Assembly: GCA_023512835.1 (NCBI GenBank)
Contig: CM042089.1
Location: 55,609,427-55,673,426, forward strand
From: Taxillus chinensis
Taxonomy: Eukaryota; Streptophyta; Magnoliopsida; Santalales; Loranthaceae
Direction: 5' to 3'
DNA length: 64,000 bases
In this document: positions 11,401 through 23,652 of the stretch, one piece after another
Layout: each line of letters starts with the position of its first letter
Numbering within the stretch: position 1 is the first letter of the stretch
Program-made: the position numbers and the translations under genes
The notes under the pieces: model-generated
Told to the model about the DNA's origin: nothing
Seen by the model: the letters and a program-made list of their open reading frames with translations, nothing else
Databases searched by the model: none

Positions 11401-11814
11401 GAATTATTTCTTAAGACCACTGAGTATATGTCCCCATCTCTTGATCCGGATAACTTAACATCTCCGGATAAGTTTTATCTTCTTGTACAAGTGTTGGACA
11501 AAAAAGGAAACAAGAAATCCTTTGTCACATAGATTATCGACACTAAGCAAATTATGCTTTAAACCTTCGACTAGTGCAACTTTAGTGATTGATACACAGC
11601 CGTTAGTTAAAGTGCCATACCCGACAGTCTTACCTTTGCTTGTTGTCGTCATATGAAACGGATGGACCTTGTTTATCATTAACTTCTACAAGCAGAGTCT
11701 GATCACCCGTCATATGTCCGGAGCATCCACTATCAAGGATCCACTTGCTTTTATTGATCTTTAACTTCAAGTGATCCGGCAATGCATTCCAGAGATGCTC
11801 CTGAAAGACAACAG
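8432..11814 (-). pseudogene. pol of element A (PR-INT-RT-RH), broken
   Basis: Copia order is seen from high to low coordinates. The protease motif DSGCSGHMTG is near 11735-11700. Integrase follows with HHCC zinc binding (WHKRCAHLNF ... CRECQLGKQ) and catalytic segments MDLCGP, RSDHGTEF and NGVAERKN. Reverse transcriptase has [11 protein letters not shown] and YVDDIIFGS around 9370. RNase H has TSTAEAEYI near 8750. The C-terminus is LGMLDFSA. The frame is broken at several points (about 9400, 10100, 10775, 11440, 9150), several by a single-base loss where other copies read CAG or CTG. X separates it from gag exactly at the junction stop codon. Inactive as it stands. Confidence 0.9.
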
Positions 11815-13018
11815 TTTACACTTTTTGTCACGCCCCCGAATTCCAGGGAACCCGGAACCGGGTACATGACTTCCCCTTGCCTGCACCCGAAAGGTCAAGG
11901 GGTTGGTGACTAGCACCAAAAGAGACTACACCGCGGGTGCTGTCTCAAATATGCAACCCTGTACAGTCATACATCAAGGGTAATCCTGTACTTTCCCATA
12001 CATCATCATGCATACAATAAGCCAAACAGTCATACGGACATCGCATCACCAACAGTATGCAAATATAACTGTCCACGGACTCATGTCCGGGATACAAACA
12101 TAATACAATACACAATACGAATACGATCGTATCATACATCGAGTAGTGGGCACGTCCTTTGGAAGAAAGTCCTCCACTAGTCTCGGGTCACACCTGAAAA
12201 AGGTAAACAACAAGTAGGGGTGAGCGACAAGCTCAGTAGGTGACCCCAACACTCCACATCATGCAACACATATAAGTCTATACTATATGCTCAGTGTACT
12301 CGTGCACCGTGTAGTGTGCACAAACATCGGGACTCGGCCTGCAACAAATATCAGGACAACTTGTCCACGATCCTCCATGGGATCCCAGCTCAGGGCACTC
12401 AGCCCTAGCTCCACGAGCTCAACGGCTCAACTCAGGCCTTAGCCTGTCCACAGCGCAATATGCCCGGCCACAGTCGCCACACAGGCCTGCCATCGGTGCA
12501 TATGCCTGCCATGTCAACCACATAGCACCATCGGTGCATCACGGTGAGAACCCAAACAAGTCACGGAGTCCATGTCCCAATACCTCACACCAACATACTA
12601 ACATTAGTATGGCATGTCATGCTCAACATTTCCTTTGGAACGTAGCGGTCTTCCCAAGTAAATCCTCAACCCTTGATTTATGAAGGAAGTACCCATAGCG
12701 ACTATTTTCTTGAAATTAAAAGTCCCGGCATTGGGTTCCCATAGCATAAATAAGATAATCTGATTTTTGGGGATTTTTCTGAGATGTCTAACCCCACTTT
12801 CCAAAAATTCACCACTACGAACTTTTGGGTTTTTCCGAAATTTTACACTAAAACCCAATTTTCACATTTTGCAATAGTGGGAATTAATTTTTCTAGTATT
12901 TTTCTTTGAATCCAAATGGGGGGTATTTCGTTATTTACATTGTAACTTAAGTATAAATACTTAATTGTGTAGATGGGTATAGGTTGCAATGTAAATAGGT
13001 CCAGTCCAGTCAAACTGT

Positions 13019-13290
13019 ATTTCGAATCTGCCAGTGAAACTACATTTTCGAATCTGCATTTCGAATCTGCATTTCGAATCTCGTTTGAACGCCTTCGACT
13101 CTCGAACCTACACTCGAACTACCTTCGAAAACTACCTTCGAAGTACCCATGAACTGCCTTCGAAACTCCCTTCGAAACTCCTTCGAACCTTCGAAACGAC
13201 ACTCGAAAATTTCACATTCGACACTCGAAATTACACTACATCGAACCTACCTTCGAACCTTCGAAACTGCACATTCGAAATTTTCAATTT
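13019..13290. repeat. TTCGAA-rich degenerate repeat inside X
   Basis: Roughly twenty TTCGAA or TCGAA words in 270 bp, with irregular spacing and CTGCAT- or CTACC-like fillers. The word is a palindrome, so the tract looks the same on both strands. The short ORFs that cross it (13034-13405, 13149-13418) are by-products of this composition and not genes. Confidence 0.6.
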
Positions 13291-13584
13291 CCAGTCGATC
13301 TCATCGGCTGTTCTCTACCCAGTTCACGACAGTTACTGTTCATCATCGTTTTTCACCTGTTTCTCGTCTGGATTCAACCCGGAATCTCACAAAACTCATA
13401 CCTAATACTATATATTAGGTTTTAAATCACGTCTTACCCCTCAGAACGCATTTAAATACAAGATTCAACCAAAAATTTGTTTTTCCCCAAATTCTAGGGT
13501 TCAACACGAATTTGCATGATTTCATCAAATTCTTACATGTTAATCCAAAAAACAGCAAGAAAAGGGTGAAGAATCAGTGGAACA

Positions 13585-13740
13585 CCTACCTGGAATGATT
13601 CTTGATGCTTGGACGAGCTCAAAACGCCCCAAATCGCCAAGGCCTCCAAGCTTCCTTCTCTCTTTCTCTCTCTAAGCTCTCCAACGCAGAAACGTGAAAC
13701 GCTCAAACGTAACGTGGAAGCTCTCTTTCCCCTATTTATA
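13585..13740 (-). promoter_or_regulatory. Promoter-like block in X: TATA box, leader, splice donor
   Basis: On the minus strand TATAAATAG (13740-13732) is followed by a GA-rich leader and, about 140 nt on, by CCAG|GTAGG (13593-13585), a good plant 5' splice site. This layout resembles a transcription start with a first exon, perhaps captured from a gene or an LTR. No coding exon is recognisable downstream. Confidence 0.4.
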
Positions 13741-14066
13741 TTTTTACCAGTCAACTGACCTAGTCAACCATTGACCCAGTCAATAATTAACCTCCGAGGT
13801 CCCGAACTCCAAATTGAGTCAAACTACAGTCAAAACGCTCGAAATGACGAGCACAATACTACACAGATATTAGTACACCCAAATGACCGCTCAAACGCAA
13901 CGTCAACCAATAGACCCCGAAAAGTCAACAATCGGGTCAAACGGGGCCCCGACTCGGAATCGGGCCCAAGTACAGTCAAAATGCTCACATTGACGGCTAC
14001 ACTACCGTCCTGATAGTTACATTCCCATAGACTGACTATCTCTCAAGACTACCCAAATACGAGTCT

Positions 14067-16360
14067 TTACACTTTTGGTGCCCAAACTTGTTTCGGGCAG
14101 TTAGAGAGAGCAGCAGTATTGTCAACATTTACGGATTTGATTTTGCTAGGACTCTTAGCTTTCCAAGTTGACATTAACTTGTTAGTTTCAGCTACTTCTT
14201 TTATTTGGGTTTTTTTGGGAGAGTCACTCCTTTTAGATTTAGATTTTGTTTTGCTCGAAGAAACCCTTTTATAAAACTGATCTTTATTGGATTGAAATTG
14301 ATTACAAAGCCAGCTATCAGATAGACTCCAACATTCATAGCGATAATGACCCATTTCCCTACAGATGGAACAGACACTATAATGTGAAGTACAAACAGGG
14401 GATACAGGTCTCTTAGATTTTACAGTCTTTCTACTCTGTTCCCTGTGGCCTAATCCATTGCGTTTGGGTGACGCGCTCTTGGCCCTAAATGCGTCAGCCT
14501 TAGCCTTGTCTTTCTTTTTGGGTGCTACAGTTTTGGCTTTAAGTGCAGCAGCCTTCCCTTCATCTTTAGTTACGGGTGCTACTGGTTCGGGAAGTGCGAT
14601 AGCGACCTCGCTCTCCACGATCATAAACTATGGTGCCACCTGAAATGAAACCATCCAACGGTTTAGATGTACTAACAGGATATAAGTTGGTTAGTTTAGG
14701 AGTGAAGTCCGGAGGACACTCAGTAGCTTGAGCTATGGAAGTTGATGGTTCGGAACCTAGGCCAGGTTTGACTCGGATGTCGTCAGGATCAGTCCTAAAG
14801 GTAGAGGCTATTTCCCCGGATTTTAGCCACTTACGATTTATTTCCTTTTCCTGTTCCAGTTCATTTTCGAGTCTTTTTACTATAACTTTTAGGCCTAAGA
14901 GATTGGTATTTAACAAATGATTTTTAGCTCTTAGATCATGATACCAAGCTTCTTTTCCTCTGAAGTCAGTGATGTCCTTTTCGAGTCTATTAATAGTAAA
15001 TTGAAGACGTTTATTCTGACTTTCCATATCTTTGTACATTTGAGTAATTATTAGTCTCTCATTCTTTTCATGATCACATGTAGTAGTAAGAGATTCTAAT
15101 TTACTCAGGAGCTCGAACATAGAAGGTACCTCAGTATTTGCCATGAGGCGACGTTCGGCTTAGTGGTCGGCTCATCATCCGAGGATTCCTCCTCTTCTTC
15201 CGAGCCACTCATGTATTTTGTCACGAGCGCCTTCCTCTTGCTCTTTGCTGTTATCCGAGGTGGAGCGGCGAGGAGTTACCTTGTCACTTTTCTCGGCCAC
15301 TTTTGTTTTGGACCTGCATTCCTTGGCCCAGTGACGGGTTTTCCCACAGTTGAAACATTCCTGGGAACTGGACTCCGGTCGCTCCTTCCTTTGGAACGAT
15401 GATGATGAGCGTCTTCGAACCCTTTTCCGCTTTTCCGTAGGAATCGCTCAAAGGATTTGACAAGAAGGGCTATCTCCTCCTCCTCGTCGAATCGAATTGT
15501 CGGATACGTCGTATCATCATTCCTCGATATGTTTAGACATTCCGTAACTTTGAGAGCTACCCCCTTTTCTTTCCAAGCTATTTTCTCATCCCTGTCGAGT
15601 ACTTAAACCTGACTTCGTGAGTCCACGGCTCTCCATACGATTCTTCAAGGGGAACATACTCGCCTTTTTGTCGATTGCATCTGGAGTTGTTTGGAGTAGT
15701 AGCGATCCGGCAAGGAGCGAAAGAACTTGTCATTGATCCGGGATTGAGAATAGTGCTCATTGACGATCTTCACTCAAGAATGAGCTTGTTGAATCTCCGA
15801 TAGATGCTTTCAAGTGATTCGCCCGGTTTATGATTAAAACTCTCAAAGTTCTGTCGAGAGTGCAGATCACATTCGCATCTGGGACCGACTCCCCTCATAG
15901 AGGATTGTCGTTTGTCCCAAACGGCTTTTCTTGTCGTGCAGCCCTGGACGTCTGTGAAAGCCTCGGAATCCAAAGACGATGTAACATAAGCCGAGCCTTT
16001 TCACTAGCGCACCGCCAAGCTCTTTCATCGTTGGTAAGTTCAAGATCTGTCTTTGGCCTCCTAACTCCATGTTCTCCGATAGTCATCGGAATTGGAATCT
16101 CCTGATGAAGACATGGCCACATAAGATGATCATGGCATACCATAAACATCTTCATGCGAGCTTTCCACCGGGAGAAAAGCTCAGGTGTGAATTTGGGCGT
16201 TTTCGTTAAAGTAAAGCCAGAACTCCGTGGTTGAGAACGCGCGGCAGCAGCAGGTTGAGGTGGGTCGACATTTTCACTGGCCGCTTCGATTCGGGATGGG
16301 CTCCTGTGCACCTCCGGAGTTAAGGCGAGTGTTGAATAGCATAACGCTTTCTTCGGCCAT
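14067..16360 (-). pseudogene. gag of element A, broken
   Basis: Starts at ATG 16360 (MAEES, as in the other copies) and ends at the TAA 14067-14069 that lies in X's TSD. The N-terminal part is the copia UBN2/gag type (FTLTK.PKFTPELFSRWKAR). A coiled-coil region follows around 14850-15130 (LESLTTTCDHEKNERL, KRLENELEQEKE), and a CCHC knuckle C-X2-C-X4-H-X4-C (CSICREMGHYRYEC) is at about 14370-14330. The frame is broken repeatedly, especially 15150-16100; many breaks are CAG to CG or CTG to CG relative to copies B and C. Expected role: virus-like particle and RNA packaging. Confidence 0.85.
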
Positions 16361-16407
16361 TTCGAGATTGAAAGAGTGGGATCTCTACTTAGAACAAAGT
16401 AGAACTT

Positions 16408-16418
16408 GCTCGATACCA
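16408..16418 (-). other. Primer binding site of element A
   Basis: Minus strand TGGTATCGAGC two bases after the 5' LTR. Other copies read TGGTATCAGAGC (B, 23639-23650), the complement of the initiator tRNA-Met 3' end used by most copia elements. A lacks one base of the CAG, in line with the CAG-to-CG pattern. Confidence 0.85.
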
Positions 16419-16420
16419 CT

Positions 16421-17650
16421 TGATGGTCCCGTGAGCCTAAAGGGGGGGGGGGGGGGGTGAATAGGCTCTTATTAAAACTCTTTCCTTTCTCTCAAGACAC
16501 AAACACTTATCTAGTTAAGTGATAGAATCACTGCGGAAGATAACCAGATAGTGGAAGTATTTTGTTCGATTATCACGAGATGAATACAACAAAATAGAAG
16601 CAAGACTCTCTTACACTCGTTTACAAATGAACTCACACACTAGCCAACTTCTATCTCAAAGATGAAAAAAACTCCTCTACCTTTAATAATGCACAAGTAT
16701 GAATATTTATACAAAACATTCCTAAGAGACAACCTTGGAACTTGTAGTTCCAGGAATCGTCAAGCACTAACTATCCCTCGGTAATCTCTCTGCCTTGACT
16801 GCTGCGGATTGTGGAGCTCAAGATCTTGGATTTGAAGAGTATAAATATTTTTGTGAGTTCCCAGATACAATTAAGGTTGTGTCCACATATCCGGATGATC
16901 CACGTGTAAGATTCTTCAGGTTCTCAATAAATTCGTCTTACATCGGGACACCACGAGCCGATAACTTTAAATGCGGTTTAGTTGAAGCGGTGTCTTCTTG
17001 GTCCGGTGTAATTTTCCTTACTCCGTAGCTAATGAAGCTCGGAACCTTACTCCGTGTCAGTGGTTGCTTACTCCGTATCTATTTAGTATTGGAATCCTTA
17101 GTCCGTGTCAGCGCTTCCTTACTCCGCATGTAAATTCCTTACTCCGTATGTAAGTTCCTTACTCCGTATGTAAGTTCCTTACTCCGCATGTAAGTTCCTT
17201 ACTCCGTATGTAAGTTCCTTACTCCGGGCGAGTCTTGAAAAGTCTGATAACTTATTCCGTGTCAGCGCTTTCTTACTCCGCATGTAAGTTCCTTACTCCG
17301 TATGTAATTTCCTTACTCCGTATGTAAGTTCCTTACTCCGGGCGAGTAATAAATCCGGATTCCTTACTCCGCATCTGGTGTCCTTACTCCGCACTTATCC
17401 TTTAAGTTCTTAGTCCGTACGAATGTTCCTTATTCCGTATGTATTTGTTACTTGGTTATTTACCAAGTATTTGACGACACTCACTCTTGTCCGGATCAGG
17501 ATTATTTATCCTGTCCTTAGCTTTGCTCTCACGAGTGCATTTCTAGATTAGTAACATATCTTCTGCAATGATCAAATAAACACAAAAGATCTCAGATCAA
17601 ATTACATAAGGCTTTATCAGCATTATCCAAATTCTGGGTTTGATCCAACA
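16421..17650 (-). repeat. 5' LTR of element A
   Basis: TGATGG...CCAACA, 1230 bp, near-identical to 2608-3834. The G run in the U5 hairpin loop is 16 long here against 12 in the 3' LTR. TATA box at 16704-16711 (minus). Confidence 0.95.
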
Positions 17651-17930
17651 GTAATCTAAATGTACATGCTTTTGTCACATGGTGATTAATGGAAGTTAAG
17701 ATCATGAACCCGAAAGAGGTAAATCATATAAACTGTAATTATGTTAGCTTAAACGACTTCAGTCGGGAAACGCAAGCATCCTCCCATTATGAGGTTGAGA
17801 TTAATATCGAAGCATGAAGCCGTAAACATGAAGTATGATCAAGAACTGACAGGAAGTCTTTACTAATTTCAGTAAACGTACAATGCATGTTCTGAGAGTA
17901 AATATACTATTGGGTAATTCAAATGTGAAG
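17651..17930 (-). other. Spacer of element B (right part)
   Basis: Begins with the second GTAAT of A's TSD and continues B's pol-ORF3 spacer up to B's pol stop codon. Matches 8156-8431 of A. No further feature seen. Confidence 0.75.
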
Positions 17931-20900
17931 CTATGTAGAGAAGTCAAGCATACCTAATCGGAAGAGTAGTTCAGAGAACCTCGCATCAGGTAGGGGCTTT
18001 GTAAGTATGTCTGCTAATTGATCTTCAGTAGCAACATATTCCAGTGAAATATGCTTTTTGAGAACATGATCGCGTATGAAGTGATACCTGACTTCAATGT
18101 GCTTCGTCTTAGGATGCATGACAGGATTGTTGCTGATGGCAATTGCACTAGTGTTGTCACAATAGAGTGGAATAGATGACATGTTGAAACCGTAGTCAGT
18201 AAGTTGACTTTGCATCCAAAGTAGCTGTGCGCGACAACTTCCCAAGCGACTATATATTCCGCCTCAGCGGTAGAGGTTGATACGGAATCTCTGCTTCTTA
18301 CTGAACCATGAGATCAATCTATTTCCTAGAAACTGACACGTACCGCTTGTGCTTTTCCTGTCGATGCGACATCCAGCGAAGTCGGCATCAGAGTATCCGG
18401 ATAAGGTGAAGTTGGACTCCTTTGGGTACCAGAGTCCCAAATTCATCGTTCCCTTGAGATACCTTAATATCTGTTTTACATGAAGCATATGTGACTCCTT
18501 GGGATTCGCCTGGTATCGTGCACAGATGCAAGTTGCAAACATAATGTCTGGGCGACTTGCTGTAAGATACAGCAAGGATCCGATCATCCCTCTGTAGTCA
18601 ATCACATTTACTCATATGCCGTCCACATCCGGATCTAACTTGCCACTGACAGGCATGGGAGTTTTGACGGGAGATGAACCTTCCATACCAAACTTCTTAA
18701 TAAGATCGTGAGTGTACTTAGCCTGATTAATGAAGATTCCTTCCTTTAATTGTTTAACTTCAATTCCAAGGAAGTAGGACAGTTCTCCCATCATGCTCAT
18801 TTCAAACTTGCCTGTCATCAACTTAGCAAACTCTTCACAAAGCTTCGGATTTGTTGATCCGAAAATGATATCATCCACGTATATTTGTACAATCAGAGTG
18901 TGTCCTTTCTCTTTTCGTAGAAATAGGGTGGTGTCTATCTTCCCTTTTTGGAAGTTATGAGCAAGCAGGCTCTTGGAGCTTGCTTCAAACCATATAGAGC
19001 TTTCTGAAGTTTGTAGACAAGATGTCCTGCCTTAGGTTCAATGAAGCCGGGAGGTTGTTCAACATACACCTCCTCTTGAAGGTCTCCATTCAGGAATGCG
19101 CTCTTGACGTCCATTTGATAAACTATGAAGTTTTTATATGAAGCATACGCCAGAAACGTTCAGATTGCCTCAAGTCTTGCTACCGGAGCAAAGGTTTCAT
19201 CATAATCTATTCCTTCTTCTTGACGATATCCTTTGGCTACCAGTCTGGCTTTGTTCCGGATTACTATTCCATCCGTATCAAGCTTGTTCCGGAACACCCA
19301 TTTAACACCAATGACTTGCTGAGACTTAGGCCTTGGTACTAAGGTCCACACATTATTTCTCTTAAATTGATTCAGCTCTTCTTGCATGGCTTCTATCCAA
19401 TTCGAATCTTGAAGAGCTTCATCTACCACCTTTCATTCTATTTGAGATAGAAAACACGAGTAAAGACTTATGTTGGAGGTGGCTGCTCTTGTTCTTACAC
19501 CAACAGTAGGATCACCAATCACTTGATCTGAGGGATGGTTTCGAGTCCATCTATAATTCTGTGCATGTGGATGATGATCTTGAACGATTTGAAGCTCTTC
19601 CAGATTGGGTGGTTCAGTTGTATCGGCTGGTTGAGCTTCGTCCGGACTAGATGTTTCCGTATTGAGAGGTACGGTTGAACTAGATGGTTCTTCAACACTG
19701 TTTCTTCCAGTGTTAACTAGTCCGGACGGACTTGAAGGTGCTCCGGGGTTTTGGGTATCCGTAGGAGTATATCCGGAGCTAAATGGTAGTCCGGAGTCAG
19801 AGTCATCCGTAGCATCATCCATAAAATTTCGTTGTGTTTCGCTGATGCCACGTGGTTGGTCGGGATGTGTAACAGAACATTCATAAACTTCGAATAATCG
19901 ACGTTGCTGTCCATGACCTGCATATTAGAATTTGAAGAACCGACTTTTGACCAATCAAGATTAGCTTCATCAAAAGTCACATGGATAGATTCTTCAACTT
20001 TAAAAAGTTTTCTATTGAAGACCCGATAAGCCTTGCTATGTAGTGAGTACCCGACAAAAATCCCATCATCAGATTTTTGGTTCAAATTTATTCCGGGTCT
20101 CTTTGCCATTTATCAAGATATATAGCAAGTACAACTAAAAGCTCGAAATGTGAAATTGAAGGTTTTTGTCCTCTCCACATCTCATAGGGTATCTTCATGA
20201 TAGATTTATTTATTAGAGTTCGTTTCGAACATAGCGGGCAGTGGACACAGCTTCACCCATAGGCGAGAGGAAGCGTTGCCCCTGCTAACATGGATCTACC
20301 AGCTTCAACTAAAGTACGATTCTTGTGCTCGGCTACCCCATTTTGTTGTGGGTTGGGGAGCAGAGAGGTCATCTTGTATGCCGTGTTCGGAACAATATGA
20401 TCTCATTTCGAAAAATCAAATTCAGTACCATGATCACTCCCTGATGCATTTAATGCTCAGTCCTTCGAGTTGCTTATCCAGTTGAAGAGATCTACTAGAT
20501 GCTCAAAAGTTTGATCCTTTGATTTCAGGAACATCACCCATGTGTATCTGGTGAAATCATCGATAACCACAAGGGTATATCTCGCCCTGACTAGTGATGG
20601 AACAGATATAGGACCACAAAGGTCCATATGAAGAAGTTGTAGAGGAGCGATTATTGAGTTAACCGATTTGCTCTTAAAGCTGTGTTTGGTCTGTTTGCCA
20701 AGTTGGCATTCTCGACAGAGAGAGTCTCTGGAGAACTTGAGTTTGGGTAGACCAGGTGACAAGATCAAGTGACACTAATTTAGACAAAGTCTTAAAGTTT
20801 AAATGTGCGCATCGCTTGTGCCATAGCCAACTATCTTCATCTGATGCTTTCGTGAGGAAGCATACAGGGTCAGAAGAATTATTTCTTAAGACCACTGAGT

Positions 20901-21288
20901 ATATGTCCCCATCTCTTGATCCGGATAACTTAACATCTCCGGATAAGTTTTATCTTCTTGTACAAGTGTTAGACAAAAAGGAAACAAGAAATCCTTTGTC
21001 ACATAAATTACTGACATTTAGCAAATTATGCTTTAAACCTTCGACTAGTGCAACTTTAGTGATTGATACACAGCCGTTAGTTAAAGTGCCATACCCGACA
21101 GTCTTACCTTTGCTGTTGTCGCCATATGAAACGGATGGACCTTGTTTATCATTAACTTCTACAAGCAGAGTCTGATCACCCGTCATATGTCCGGAGCATC
21201 CACTATCAAGGATCCACTTGCTTTTATTGATCTTTAACTTCAAGTGATCCGGCAATGCATTCCAGAGATGCTCCTGAAAGACAACAGT
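17931..21288 (-). pseudogene. pol of element B, broken
   Basis: Same domain order as in A: protease (KSKWILDSGCSGHMTG near 21215), integrase (WHKRCAHLNF, CRECQLGKQ, MDLCGPISVP), reverse transcriptase (YVDDIIFGS near 18880), RNase H and the LGMLDFST end. Frames change at about 18255, 18608, 18975, 19432, 19850, 20110-20460 and 20755. Near 18966 a short stretch (about 27 bp, including the codons for the AWYDT-like motif) is missing. At 20225-20475 four sites read TCGA or CGA where A has TCTGA or TGTGA. Not functional. Confidence 0.88.
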
Positions 21289-23590
21289 TTACACTTTTGG
21301 TGCCCAAACTTGTTTCGGGCGGTTAGAGAGAGCAACAGTATTGTCAACATTTACGGATTTGATTTTGCTAGGACTCTTAGCTTTCCAAGTTGACATTAAC
21401 TTGTTAGTTTCAACTGCTTCTTTTATTTGGGTTTTCTTGGGAGAGACACTCCTTTTAGATTTAGATTTTGTTTTGCTTGAAGAACCCCTTTTATAAAACT
21501 GATCTTTATTGGATTGAAATTGATTACAAAGCCGGCTATCAGATAGACTCCAACATTCATAGTGATAATGACCCATTTCCCTACAGATGGAACAGACACT
21601 ATAATGTGAAGTACAAACAGGGGATACAGGTCTCTTAGATTTTACAGACTTTCTACTCTGTTCCTTGTGGCCTAATCCATTGCGTTTGGGTGACGCGCTC
21701 TTGGCCCTAAATGCGTCAGCCTTAGCCTTGTCTTTCTTTTTGGGTGCTACAATTTTGGCTTTAACTGCAGCAGCCTTCCCTTCATCTTTAGTTACAGGTG
21801 CTACTGGTTCGGGAAATGCAGTAACAGCCTCGACTCCACAGTCAAACTATGGTGCCACCTGAAATGAAACCATCCAACGGTTTAGATGTACTAACAGGAT
21901 ATAAATTGGTTAGTTTAGGAGTGAAATCCGGAGGACACTCAGTAGCTTGAGCTATGGAAGTTGATGGTTCGGAACCTAGGCCAGGTTTGACTCAGATGTC
22001 GTCAGGATCAGTCCTAAAGGTAGAGGCTATTTCCCTGGATTTTAGCCACTTATGATTTATTTCCTTTTCCTCTTCCAGTTCATTTTTGAGTCTTTTTACT
22101 ATAACTTTTAGGCCTGAGAGATTGGTATTTAACAAATGATTTTCAGCTCTTAGATCGTGATACCAAGCTTCTTTTCCTCTGAAGTCAGTGATGTCCTTTT
22201 CGAGTCTATTAATAGTAAATTCAAGACGTTTATTCTGACTTTCCATATCTTTGTACATTTGAGTAATTATTAGTCTCTCATTCTTTTCATGATCACATGT
22301 AGTAGTAAGAGATTCTAATTTACTCAGGAGCTCAGAGATAGAAGGTACCTCAGTATTTGCCATGAGGCAGACGTTCGGCTTAGTGGTCGGCTCATCATCC
22401 GAGGATTCCTCCTCTTCTTCCGAGCCACTCATGTATTTTGTCACGAGCGCCTTCCTCTTGCTCTTGCTGTTGTCTGAGGTGGAGCGGCGAGGAGTTACCT
22501 TGTCACTTTTCTCGGCCACTTTTGATTTGGACCTGCATTCCTTGGCCCCGGTGACCGGTTTTCCCACAGTTGAAGCATTCCTGGGAACCGGACTCCGGTC
22601 GCTCCTTCCTTTGGAACGATGATGATAAGCGTCTTCGAACCCTTTTCCGCTTTTCCGTAGGAATCGCTCAAAGGATTTGACAAGAAGGGCTATCTCCTCC
22701 TCCTCGTCAGAATCAGAATTCTCGGACACGTCCGTATCATCATTCCTCAGGTATGTTTAGACATTCCGTAGCTTTGAGAGCTACCCCGTTTTCTTTCCGA
22801 GCTATTTTCTCATCCCTGTCGAGTACTTAAACCCGACTTCGTGAGTCCGCAGCTCTCCATACAGTTCTTCAAGGGGAACATACTGCCAGTTTTTGTCTGA
22901 TTGCATCTGGAGTTGTTTGGAGTAGTAGCGATCCGGAAAGGAGCGAAAGAACTTGTCATCGATCTGGGATTAAGAATAGTGCTCATTGACAGTCTTCAGC
23001 TCAAGAATGAGCTTGCCGAATCTTCGATAGATGCTTTCGAGTGATTCGCCCGGTTTATGATTAAAACTCTCAAAGTTCTGTCGGAGAGTGCAGATCACAT
23101 TCGCATCCGGGACCGACTCCCCTCATAGAGGATTGTCGGTTTGTCCCAAACGACTTTTCTTGTCGTGCAGCCCTGGACGTCCCGTGAAAGCCTCGGAATC
23201 CAAAGACGATGTAACATAAGCCAGAGCCTTTTCACTAGCGCACTGCCAGGCGATTTCATCGTTGGTAAGTTCAGCATCTGTCTTTGGCCTCCTAACTCCA
23301 TGTTCTCCGATAGTCATCGGAATTGGAATCTCCTGATGAAGACATGGCCACATAAGATGATCATGGCATACCATAAACATCTTCATGCGAGCTTTCCACT
23401 GGGAGAAAAGCTCAGGTGTGAATTTGGGCGGTTTCGTTAAAGTAAAGCCAGAACTCCGTGGTTGAGAAGCGGCGGCAGCAGCAGGTTGAGGTGGGTCGAC
23501 ATTTTCACTGCTGCTTCGATTCGGGATGAGCTCCTGTGCACCTCCAGAGTTAAGGCGAGTTTTGAATAGCATACTGCTTTCTTCGGCCAT
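21289..23590 (-). pseudogene. gag of element B, broken
   Basis: From ATG 23590 (MAEESSMLF) to the conserved TAA at 21289-21291. Holds the UBN2-type core, an acidic Ser/Glu/Asp-rich linker, a long coiled coil (about 22340-22010) and a CCHC knuckle CSICREMGHYHYEC near 21590-21550. A frame change near 23150 and others at about 22740 and 21990 break it. It is slightly better preserved than the gag of A. Confidence 0.85.
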
Positions 23591-23638
23591 TTCTGAGATT
23601 GAAAGAGTGGGATCTCTACTTAGAACAAAATAAAACTT

Positions 23639-23650
23639 GCTCTGATACCA
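23639..23650 (-). other. Primer binding site of element B
   Basis: Minus strand TGGTATCAGAGC, two bases from the LTR end: a perfect 12-base match to the initiator tRNA-Met site usual in Ty1/copia. The best preserved PBS in the window. Confidence 0.92.
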
Positions 23651-23652
23651 CT

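Larger units (their letters stand above)
11815..14076. mobile_element. Unclassified insertion X with 11-bp TSD
   Basis: TTTACACTTTT occurs at 11815-11825 and 14066-14076; removing 11826-14065 restores the gag/pol junction as seen in B, C and D. The insert begins TGTCACGCCCCCG and ends ACGAGTC; I see no terminal inverted repeats. An 11-bp duplication fits Mutator-like elements (usually 9-11 bp) better than LTR elements, and there is no poly-A tail for a LINE or SINE. No transposase ORF is present, so it is non-autonomous. Class assignment is tentative. Confidence 0.6.
2608..17650 (-). mobile_element. Complete Sirevirus-like element A
   Basis: Two LTRs of 1227 and 1230 bp in direct orientation with TG...CA ends and a 5-bp TSD. 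In transcription order (right to left): 5' LTR, PBS, gag, pol, spacer, ORF3, polypurine tract, 3' LTR. The two LTRs differ at roughly two dozen positions by eye, mostly transitions, so insertion is fairly recent. Net of the 2.24-kb insertion X the element is about 12.8 kb, large for copia and normal for Sireviruses with a third gene. Confidence 0.92.

Noticed and set aside
13034..13418. ORFs of 89-123 codons in X as genes
   Set aside because: Composition follows the TTCGAA repeat and no start context, homologue or intron structure supports them.
11826..14065. Solo LTR as an explanation of X
   Set aside because: The duplication is 11 bp rather than 5 and the right end is not CA.
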